This document shows positions 19,423 to 27,050 of a stretch of 64,000 nt of DNA, in pieces. How positions within the stretch are numbered: position 1 is the first letter of the stretch; each line of letters starts with the position of its first letter. A program made the position numbers and the translations under genes. This DNA comes from Phycisphaerales bacterium (lineage in GTDB: Bacteria; Planctomycetota; Phycisphaerae; Phycisphaerales; SM1A02). Under the pieces are notes generated by a model. The model ran no database searches. It was given only the letters and a program-made list of their open reading frames with translations, and was not told the DNA's origin. The DNA is taken from the NCBI GenBank assembly GCA_009691705.1, contig SIAR01000008.1:17134-81133 (forward strand), given 5' to 3'.

Positions 19423-21339
19423 ATGTGCGGCATTCTTGGATACTTCGGCAGTTTCGATCGTTCTGCGCTGCAGGTCGGTCTCGACCGCATTGCGCACCGC
19501 GGTCCTGACGACTCGGGCACATTTTTCGATGAGGCAGCAGGGGTCGCACTCGGGCATCGTCGCCTATCGATCCTTGATCTTTCTCCGCTTGGCCACCAGC
19601 CCATGTCAACGAGCGATGGTGGAGTCACGCTTGTTTTCAACGGCGAGATCTACAACTTTCAAGAACTGCGCGCTGAACTCGAGGCGAAGGGACACTCTTT
19701 TCGCGGTCACTCCGACACCGAGGTATTGCTCGCCCTCTATCTCGAGCAAGGCGAGGCGATGCTGCCGCGCCTCAACGGCATCTTTGCGTTCGCAATCTGG
19801 GATGCACGCAATCAGTCGATGTTCGTCGCACGCGATGCCCTTGGGGTGAAGCCGCTGTATTTCTGCGCTGGCACCCGCGGATTTTCGTTCGCAAGTGAAA
19901 TCAAGGGGTTGCTACCGCTCGTGCCTGAAGCGCGCACACTCGATCCAATTGCGCTTCATCGATACCTCTCATTTCTCTGGTGCCCGGGCGAGGGAACGCC
20001 TCTCAAAGCCGTGCGCAAAGTGTTGCCAGGCGAGGCACTCATGTTGCGCGCAGGCAAGATCGAGCGCCAGTGGATCTGGTATCGATTGCCACCATTTCGT
20101 GGTGTATGCGGCGACATCGATGAGGCGAGTGCGATCGCCGGAACGGTCTCTCACATGCGCGCGGCGGTCAAGCGCCAACTCATCGCCGACGTGCCAGTGG
20201 GGGCATTTCTTTCTGGAGGACTCGACTCGAGTTCAGTCGTCGCATTCGCCCGCGAACAGAATCCAAACATCAAGTGCTTCACGATCGAAGCGACCGGCGG
20301 CGTGGATGTGGGAGAGACTGACGACCTTCCGTATGCGAGTCGAGTTGCGAAGCACCTCGGCGTCGACCTCGAAATCGTTCGAATCGACTCCGGCCGCATG
20401 GCGGGCGACCTCGAGCGGATGATCGTGCAGCTTGATGAACCACTGGCAGATCTCGCGCCACTCAATGTGCTCTACATCAGCCAACTCGCGCGTGATTCAG
20501 GAATGAAAGTGTTGCTGTCAGGATCGGGTGGCGACGATCTCTTCACGGGATACCGCAGGCACGTCGCAGCGAACTATGAATCGCTGTGGAGCTGGCTTCC
20601 CGGTGGCATCCGCCGCGGTGCAGAACGCGCCGCAATGGGACTCGATCAACGCAGCGCGTGGAAGCGCCGTATCAACAAGTTAATGCGCGGCGCAGGTCTC
20701 GACGGAGATGCGCGCATCGCAAACTACTTTGCGTGGGCACGAGAGTCAGAACTCATGGGGCTTTACTCGCCAGAGTTTCGCTCGCAACTCGGCGGCGCAC
20801 ATGCAACCGATCCGATGCTCGAATTCCTTCGACCGCTGCCGCCATCAGTTGGGCGACTCGAACGCATGCTGATCCTTGAGCAGCAGTACTTCCTCCCCGA
20901 CCACAATTTGCCATACACCGACAAAATGTCGATGGCGGTTGGAGTCGAGGTGCGCGTACCGTTTCTCGATCTCGAACTCGTCGAGTTTGCCGCACGCATT
21001 CCAATGGCGCTCAAGCAGCGGGGTCGCGAAGGCAAGTGGATTCTGAAGAAGGCGATGGAGCCATATCTACCGCACGACGTGATCTACCGACCGAAGTCAG
21101 GATTCTCGGCTCCCCTGCGCGGTTGGATGCGCCGTGAGTTCAAGCCATTGCTTGCCGACCTGCTCAGCGCCGAGAGCATTAGACGGCGTGGGCTCTTCGA
21201 TGCGGCAGCCGTGCAGAGATTGATTGCGGCGAATGATTCTGGTCGCACCGACGGCGCCTACAGTCTGCTCTCACTTCTTGGAATTGAGATTTGGTGCAGA
21301 AACTATATTGACGCGCCAATGACTTCGAGATCATCATGA
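19423..21339 (+). CDS. asnB: asparagine synthase-like amidotransferase, copy 2
   Basis: A 638-residue class II amidotransferase that begins MCGILGYFGSF with the nucleophilic Cys2. The glutaminase half shows HRGPDDSGTF, LGHRRLSILDLSPLGHQPM and FNGEIYNFQELR. The synthetase half shows the ATP loop SGGLDSSSVVAFA and SGSGGDDLFTGYRRH, then KMSMAVGVEVRVPFLDLELVEFAA. The last three belong to the form of AsnB common in exopolysaccharide loci. It differs markedly from copy 1 (11721), so the two are not a recent duplication and probably have different acceptors. It overlaps the methyltransferase start by 4 bp (ATGA at 21336). Confidence 0.88.
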   Translation: MCGILGYFGSFDRSALQVGLDRIAHRGPDDSGTFFDEAAGVALGHRRLSILDLSPLGHQPMSTSDGGVTLVFNGEIYNFQELRAELEAKGHSFRGHSDTEVLLALYLEQGEAMLPRLNGIFAFAIWDARNQSMFVARDALGVKPLYFCAGTRGFSFASEIKGLLPLVPEARTLDPIALHRYLSFLWCPGEGTPLKAVRKVLPGEALMLRAGKIERQWIWYRLPPFRGVCGDIDEASAIAGTVSHMRAAVKRQLIADVPVGAFLSGGLDSSSVVAFAREQNPNIKCFTIEATGGVDVGETDDLPYASRVAKHLGVDLEIVRIDSGRMAGDLERMIVQLDEPLADLAPLNVLYISQLARDSGMKVLLSGSGGDDLFTGYRRHVAANYESLWSWLPGGIRRGAERAAMGLDQRSAWKRRINKLMRGAGLDGDARIANYFAWARESELMGLYSPEFRSQLGGAHATDPMLEFLRPLPPSVGRLERMLILEQQYFLPDHNLPYTDKMSMAVGVEVRVPFLDLELVEFAARIPMALKQRGREGKWILKKAMEPYLPHDVIYRPKSGFSAPLRGWMRREFKPLLADLLSAESIRRRGLFDAAAVQRLIAANDSGRTDGAYSLLSLLGIEIWCRNYIDAPMTSRSS

Positions 21340-22148
21340 CTGACGAGAAACAACAAGTCTTCGAGTTTTGGAACCAAGCGTCGTGCGGCGAAGATCTCTA
21401 TCTCGCCACCACATCAAAGGCGGGCTACGCCGAACACGCAAAGCGCAGATACGAACTCGAACCTTACATCGTTGACTTTGCGCAGTTCTCTGAGACAAAG
21501 GGAGCACGGGTGCTCGAGATCGGAGTTGGTCTGGGCGCCGACCATCAGCGTTTCGCCAAGGCGGGTGCGATCCTGAGCGGGATTGATCTGACCGAGCGCG
21601 CGATCACTCATGCCCGGCGTCGATTGCTCGCGTTCAACCTGCTATCAGACCTCGCAGTGGGTGATGCAGAGAACATGACGTTCGAGAATGATTACTTCGA
21701 CGTTGTCTATTCGTGGGGGGTCTTACATCACAGTCCCAACACTGCCAAGGCGATCAGCGAGGTGTTTCGGGTGCTTAAGCCTAGTGGCACCGCCAAAATC
21801 ATGGTCTATTCGACGTTCAGCATGGTCGGGTTGATGTTGTGGTTTCGCTACGCGCTGTTGCGCGGGCGACCGTTCACTTCACTTTCAACGATCTACTCGA
21901 AGTATCTCGAGAGCCCTGGAACGAAGACCTACACATTGACAGAGGCGGGCGCGCTCATGAAGGAGTACACCGACGTCAAACTATGGACGGTGATGACTCA
22001 CGGCGATTTGCTCGATTCTGAAGCGGGCCAACGCCACGGCGGGCCACTTCTCACAATTGCTCGGCGTGTCTGGCCGCGCTGGTTCATCCGAAAGTTTCTT
22101 CCAAGGTCCGGTCTCTTCCTGCTCATCGAAGCAAGAAAGCCACTGTGA
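21336..22148 (+). CDS. class I SAM-dependent methyltransferase
   Basis: A 270-residue methyltransferase with a Methyltransf_11-type Rossmann core. Motif I is VLEIGVGLGADHQRFA (about residues 51-66). The acidic end of strand 2 is SGIDLTERAITHAR, motif II is VGDAENMTFENDYFD, and motif III is VVYSWGVLHHSPNTAKAISEVFRVLKPSG. The C-terminal region has a hydrophobic segment (MVGLMLWFRYALL) and an extra domain of unknown purpose. Substrate unknown; the location inside the glycan operon suggests a sugar or a modified sugar acid. It overlaps both neighbours by 4 bp (ATGA and GTGA). Confidence 0.85.
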   Translation: MTDEKQQVFEFWNQASCGEDLYLATTSKAGYAEHAKRRYELEPYIVDFAQFSETKGARVLEIGVGLGADHQRFAKAGAILSGIDLTERAITHARRRLLAFNLLSDLAVGDAENMTFENDYFDVVYSWGVLHHSPNTAKAISEVFRVLKPSGTAKIMVYSTFSMVGLMLWFRYALLRGRPFTSLSTIYSKYLESPGTKTYTLTEAGALMKEYTDVKLWTVMTHGDLLDSEAGQRHGGPLLTIARRVWPRWFIRKFLPRSGLFLLIEARKPL

Positions 22149-24271
22149 AACAGATACTGCAATCCCTCAAGACGGGTGTCACCGAAGTCGCCGATGTTCC
22201 CTGCCCCTCAGCGAAGCGTGGGCATCTGCTCATTCGCACTTCGCAGACTCTCGTTTCAGTTGGCACTGAACGAATGATGGTTGAGTTCGGCAAGGCTGGA
22301 TGGATCGAAAAGGCTCGGCAGCAGCCCGACAAGGTGCGCATGGTGCTCGACAAGATGAAGACCGATGGCGTGATGCCAACGATTGAAGCAGTCTTCAACA
22401 AGCTCGATCAGCCGTTGCCGCTGGGGTATTGCAACGTCGGCACGGTTGTCGAAATCGGCGCAGGGGTCACTGGGTTTGCAGTAGGTGATCGGGTCGCCTC
22501 CAATGGCAAACACGCCGAGATGATTTGCGTACCAGTGAATCTCTGTGCAAAGGTTCCTGCGCAAGTCACCGACGAAGAGGCGGCTTTCACAGTGCTCGGC
22601 GCAATCGCGCTGCAAGGCATTCGGCTCGTGCAGCCGACGCTGGGCGAGGCGGTTGTCGTGACTGGAATGGGACTGATTGGTCTTGTGACCACCCAACTGC
22701 TGCGGGCGCATGGTTGTCGTGTGCTCGGTATCGACTTCGACCCCAAGAGGCTCGCAATGGCGCAGATGTTCGGTGCTGAGGTGGTCGACCTCTCAACAGG
22801 ACAAGATCCCGTTGCCGCGGCCGAGCAGTTCTCGCGCGGGCGCGGAGTCGACGCAGTGATTGTGACCGCCGCAACTAAGAGCAACGAGCCAATGCACCAG
22901 GCCGCATTGATGTGTCGCAAGCGTGGACGCATCGTGTTGGTTGGCGTGACTGGACTCGAACTATCGCGCGATGACTTCTTCAAGAAAGAAATCACATTTC
23001 AGGTCTCGTGTTCATACGGTCCCGGTCGCTACGACCCCAACTACGAAGAGAAGGGGCAGGACTATCCCGTTGGATATGTTCGCTGGACAGAACAACGCAA
23101 TCTCGAAGCAGTGCTCGACATGATGGCGGATGGCAGACTTGCCGTGAAGTCGCTGATCTCACATCGTTACGGCATTGAGCAGGCCGCGGCGGCGTACGAA
23201 GTAGTTGGCGGCTCTGAGCCATCGCTAGGAATCGTGCTGGGATACACAGGCGCGGCGGCAACGGGGCGCGATGTCGCCAAGAAGAGCGTTGCCATATCGC
23301 CCGCGACTTCGGGCGACGGTCGAGTCTCGGTAAGTTTCGTGGGCGCAGGAAACTACGCAACGGCTGTGCTGATCGCCGCTTTCAAACGCGGCGGCGCGCG
23401 GCTGCGCAGTGTTGCATCGAGCGCGGGAGTCAGCGGGCTGCATGCAGGACGCAAGTTCGGATTCGAAGAGACCACCACCGACACTGCACAACTGTTTGCC
23501 GACAGCGAGACCAATGCGATCGTGATCACGACGCGCCACGATAGTCACGCCCAGTTCGTGTGCGATGCACTCGCCGCAGGTAAGCACGTCTTCGTCGAGA
23601 AACCACTCTGCCTCACGCGCGACGAACTCGACAAGATCGAGCGCGCCTACGGCACAGCAACGACTGCGAGCGGCCGAAAGCCACAACTCATGGTCGGCTT
23701 CAACCGCAGGTTCGCTCCGCAAGTCGTCAAGATGAAATCATTGCTGGCCGCGGCGCCTGGTCCAAAGAGTTTTGTGGCAACCATGAATGCTGGAGCGATT
23801 CCCGCCGACCACTGGGTGCACGACCGCGAGCAGGGCGGTGGCCGCACCATCGGAGAAGCATGTCATTTCATCGACATTCTTCGCTTTCTCGCCGGTTGCG
23901 AGATCGAGTCACATTCATGCACGGCGATGCGATCGGCTACGGGAGACACTGTTTCGATAGCGCTCACCTTTTGCGATGGATCAATCGGCACAGTGCACTA
24001 TTTCGCCAACGGAAGCAAAGCCTTTCCTAAAGAGCGCGTCGAAGTCTTTGCCGCTGGTGGAGTCTTGCAACTCGACAACTTCCGTCGTCTCAGCGGCTTT
24101 GGATGGAAGGGCTTCAGCAAGATGAATCTCTGGAGGCAAGACAAGGGCCAGCGCGCGTGCGCGCAAGAATTCATCCGCAGCGTGCGCGATGGAGGATCGC
24201 CTGCGATACCAATGGCAGAGATCATCGAGGTCGCCCGCGTCAGCATCGAAGTTTCAGAGTCAACCACATGA
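22145..24271 (+). CDS. two-domain oxidoreductase: zinc-type alcohol dehydrogenase fused to Gfo/Idh/MocA
   Basis: A 708-residue fusion that starts at GTG 22145. Residues about 1-370 form an MDR/zinc-dehydrogenase-like unit (PLGYCNVGTVVEIG, FAVGDRVASNGKHAE, VVTGMGLIGLVTTQLLRAHG). Residues about 385-700 form a Gfo/Idh/MocA unit with an NAD loop (VSFVGAGNYATAVLIAAF) and VFVEKPLCLTRDEL, the family's conserved EKP. The combination is a recurring bi-domain oxidoreductase of exopolysaccharide loci. It may act on a sugar or sugar acid in two coupled redox steps, though this is not proven. It is coupled by overlap to the methyltransferase upstream and to the epimerase downstream (ATGA). Confidence 0.85.
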   Translation: MKQILQSLKTGVTEVADVPCPSAKRGHLLIRTSQTLVSVGTERMMVEFGKAGWIEKARQQPDKVRMVLDKMKTDGVMPTIEAVFNKLDQPLPLGYCNVGTVVEIGAGVTGFAVGDRVASNGKHAEMICVPVNLCAKVPAQVTDEEAAFTVLGAIALQGIRLVQPTLGEAVVVTGMGLIGLVTTQLLRAHGCRVLGIDFDPKRLAMAQMFGAEVVDLSTGQDPVAAAEQFSRGRGVDAVIVTAATKSNEPMHQAALMCRKRGRIVLVGVTGLELSRDDFFKKEITFQVSCSYGPGRYDPNYEEKGQDYPVGYVRWTEQRNLEAVLDMMADGRLAVKSLISHRYGIEQAAAAYEVVGGSEPSLGIVLGYTGAAATGRDVAKKSVAISPATSGDGRVSVSFVGAGNYATAVLIAAFKRGGARLRSVASSAGVSGLHAGRKFGFEETTTDTAQLFADSETNAIVITTRHDSHAQFVCDALAAGKHVFVEKPLCLTRDELDKIERAYGTATTASGRKPQLMVGFNRRFAPQVVKMKSLLAAAPGPKSFVATMNAGAIPADHWVHDREQGGGRTIGEACHFIDILRFLAGCEIESHSCTAMRSATGDTVSIALTFCDGSIGTVHYFANGSKAFPKERVEVFAAGGVLQLDNFRRLSGFGWKGFSKMNLWRQDKGQRACAQEFIRSVRDGGSPAIPMAEIIEVARVSIEVSESTT

Positions 24272-25398
24272 GCACAGCAACCCAGAACACCTCAGCACAG
24301 ATCACAGTCGACATCATTGCAGGTGCGCGGCCGAACTTCATGAAGATCGCGCCGATCATCCGCGCTGTCGAAGAGAGTCAATTGCGCGGTGGGAGTCTGA
24401 ACTACCAACTTGTTCACACGGGACAGCACTACGACGCCAAGATGTCAGGAGATTTCTTCACCCAACTTGGCATCCCAGCACCACATGTCAATCTCGAGGT
24501 CGGCTCTGGCACACAGGCCGAACAGACAGCCGTAATCATGACGCGCTACGAGCGATTGCTGCTCGATGCGCGCAGTGCGCTCTGCCTTGTCGTGGGTGAT
24601 GTGACTTCAACGATGGCATGCGCGATCGTAGCGCAGAAACTCTGCGTACCAGTTGCGCACATCGAGGCGGGAATTCGCTCAGGCGATTGGACGATGCCCG
24701 AAGAGATCAATCGCATGGTGACAGACTCGATCACCAACTACTTTTTCACAACGAGCGAAGTTGCCAACAACAATCTCCGCAAGTCGGGCATCACCAACGA
24801 GCGCATCTTCTTTGTCGGTAACACGATGATCGACACCTTGCTCGCGAACATGAGTCGCCTGCAACCTCCGGCGTTCTTCGACGAACTGAAGTTGCAGGAC
24901 AAGCAGTATTTCGTGCTCACGCTGCACCGTCCAAACAATGTCGATGGCGAGAACACCCTCACCAAGATGTTGATGGCAGTGGCAGCAGGCGCGCGCGGAC
25001 TTCCGATCGTCTTCCCAGTGCATCCGCGAACGGCTAAGACGCTCAAGTTGATCGCGGGACTTCCATCTAACTTTCACTTTGTCGATCCGCAGCCTTACCT
25101 CGAGTTCAATTACCTCGTGCAGCACGCAAAGGCTGTGATCACCGACTCGGGCGGCATCACTGAAGAGACGACAGTGATGGGTGTGCCATGCATGACACTG
25201 CGCAACTCGACCGAGCGCCCCGAGACCGTCACCATGGGCACGAACGAATTGCTTGGCACCGATCCCGCTGCGCTTGCTCCCGCACTCGAGAAACTCTTTG
25301 CAGGAGAGTGGAAGAAGGGTACAATTCCACCACTCTGGGATGGCAAGACCGGACCGCGTATCGTCGCTGCGTTGGAGAAACTGCTCGCGCGCTCATAG
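24268..25398 (+). CDS. wecB: UDP-N-acetylglucosamine 2-epimerase (non-hydrolysing)
   Basis: A 376-residue WecB-type enzyme that interconverts UDP-GlcNAc and UDP-ManNAc. The ATG at 24268 overlaps the preceding stop. Signatures are GARPNFMKIAPI near the N-terminus, VHTGQHYDAKMS, VVGDVTSTMACAIVA, HIEAGIRSGDWTMPEEINR, FVGNTMIDTLL, LTLHRPNNVD, ITDSGGITEETTVMGVPCMTLRNSTERPE and TMGTNELLG, all expected of the family. No WecC (UDP-ManNAc dehydrogenase) is seen in the window, so the product is probably used as ManNAc or converted elsewhere. It supplies an amino sugar to the glycan locus. Confidence 0.93.
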   Translation: MSTATQNTSAQITVDIIAGARPNFMKIAPIIRAVEESQLRGGSLNYQLVHTGQHYDAKMSGDFFTQLGIPAPHVNLEVGSGTQAEQTAVIMTRYERLLLDARSALCLVVGDVTSTMACAIVAQKLCVPVAHIEAGIRSGDWTMPEEINRMVTDSITNYFFTTSEVANNNLRKSGITNERIFFVGNTMIDTLLANMSRLQPPAFFDELKLQDKQYFVLTLHRPNNVDGENTLTKMLMAVAAGARGLPIVFPVHPRTAKTLKLIAGLPSNFHFVDPQPYLEFNYLVQHAKAVITDSGGITEETTVMGVPCMTLRNSTERPETVTMGTNELLGTDPAALAPALEKLFAGEWKKGTIPPLWDGKTGPRIVAALEKLLARS

Positions 25399-25420
25399 GC
25401 GCGGCGCAGTCCACACAACT

Positions 25421-27049
25421 GTGGCTTCGATCACGCAATACTGGCACACGCTTCGCCATCTGCGACCAGTTCAGTTCTATGGTCGCCTGTGGTTTCGGCT
25501 CGCGCGGCCACGGGTTGACAATCGTGCGGCGCCGAACTTGCGCGCGAAATCAGGCACATGGATTGAGCCGGTCTGTAAACGCCAATCACTCCTGTCACCA
25601 ACGACGGCACGCTTTCTCGGGGTGACACAGGCGATCGCTGCCCCAACGATATGGAACGACGCGGCCTGCGAGAAATTGTGGCTCTACAACCTGCACTACT
25701 TCGACGACCTCACGGCGCTCAACGCTGCTGACCGAGCGCAGTGGCACGCGCAACTCGTCGACCGCTGGATGATCGAGAACCCAGCGCCGAGTGGCAATGG
25801 GTGGGAGCCTTATCCGTTGTCGCTGCGCATCGTCAACTGGATCAAGTGGCGAATGGCTGGCGGCGATCTTTCGCCGAGCGCTGCACAGAGTCTCGCCGTG
25901 CAAACGCGTTGGCTCGCCAAGCGCGTTGAGCACCATCTCCTGGCCAATCACCTCTTCGTGAATGCGAAGGCGCTCGTCTTTGCAGGCCTCTTCTTTGATG
26001 GCGCCGAGGCCCAACGGTGGATCGCACAGGGAATGCGCATCTTGGAGCGCGAGATTCCCGAGCAGATTCTGCCCGACGGTGGTCACTTCGAGCGCAGCCC
26101 GATGTACCACGCGCTCATCCTTGAAGATCTGCTCGATCTCATCAACGCTGCGAACGCGTGGAGTGGTCAACTCGCGCCACGCACGATTGAGAATTGGAAT
26201 ACTGTCGCCTGTTCGATGACGAACTTTCTCGAAGCGCTAACCCATCCCGATGGTGAGATTGCCTTCTTCAATGACGCGTCATTTAGTGTCGCGCCGAAAC
26301 TCGAACAACTCGTTGCGTATAGCCAGCGCTTGGGCATCGCGCCCGCGGCGCAGGCCACAATGGCAACAACCATGCGCCATTTCCGTGCGACCGGATACAT
26401 TCGCGCCGAAACCGGCAGTGCCGTACTCCTCATGGACGCCGCGCCAGTCGGTCCCGACTATCAGCCAGGGCACGCGCATGCCGACACGCTTTCGTTCGAA
26501 CTCTCTTTGCATGGCAAGCGCGTGATCGTCAACACCGGCACTTCAACCTATGTCGCAGGAGCGCTGCGCACATTCGAACGGTCGACTGCGGCACACAACA
26601 CTCTCGAGATTGACTCGCTCAACTCGAGCGAGGTCTGGGGAGGGTTTCGCGTGGCTCGTCGGGCGAACATCATCGACGTGTCCGCCTCTCAGAGTGAGAG
26701 TTCAATCGAGATCACTGCCGCACACGATGGATACAAACGCCTTGCCGGGCGGGTAGTGCATCTTCGGCAATGGCAACTCGGCAAAGATCAACTCACCATC
26801 ACCGACACGGTGCAAGGCGCGGTCTCTTCTGCGGTCGCCCGCGTCTATTTTCATCCATCCGTGAAGCAACTCACCGCCAATAGCGTTCAACTCGCTAGCG
26901 GAGAAGCGTTATCCTTCGAAGTGCGTGGAGGCAGGGCTCGAATTGAGGCTGCCGCATGGCACCCCGAGTTCGGCGTCGAGGCCGGGAGTCTCTGTTTGAG
27001 CTGTTCGATGACCGCACCCGAGATGAAACTCCACTTGCGCTGGACGTGA
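25421..27049 (+). CDS. heparinase II/III-family polysaccharide lyase-like protein
   Basis: A 542-residue protein starting at GTG 25421; the longer frame runs back into the epimerase gene without protein character. The N-terminal half is an alpha/alpha toroid with W..L..FDDL and WEPYPLSLRIVNWIKW. The second half is a beta-sandwich starting at YQPGHAHADTLSFELSLHGKRV, with the His/Tyr-rich active-site region and NTGTSTYVAGALRTFERSTAAHNTLEID. This layout is that of heparinase II/III-like proteins often found in exopolysaccharide clusters. There is no obvious signal peptide, so the site of action is unclear. It may trim or modify the growing glycan. The next gene starts 1 bp after its stop. Confidence 0.85.
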   Translation: MASITQYWHTLRHLRPVQFYGRLWFRLARPRVDNRAAPNLRAKSGTWIEPVCKRQSLLSPTTARFLGVTQAIAAPTIWNDAACEKLWLYNLHYFDDLTALNAADRAQWHAQLVDRWMIENPAPSGNGWEPYPLSLRIVNWIKWRMAGGDLSPSAAQSLAVQTRWLAKRVEHHLLANHLFVNAKALVFAGLFFDGAEAQRWIAQGMRILEREIPEQILPDGGHFERSPMYHALILEDLLDLINAANAWSGQLAPRTIENWNTVACSMTNFLEALTHPDGEIAFFNDASFSVAPKLEQLVAYSQRLGIAPAAQATMATTMRHFRATGYIRAETGSAVLLMDAAPVGPDYQPGHAHADTLSFELSLHGKRVIVNTGTSTYVAGALRTFERSTAAHNTLEIDSLNSSEVWGGFRVARRANIIDVSASQSESSIEITAAHDGYKRLAGRVVHLRQWQLGKDQLTITDTVQGAVSSAVARVYFHPSVKQLTANSVQLASGEALSFEVRGGRARIEAAAWHPEFGVEAGSLCLSCSMTAPEMKLHLRWT

Positions 27050-27050
27050 C

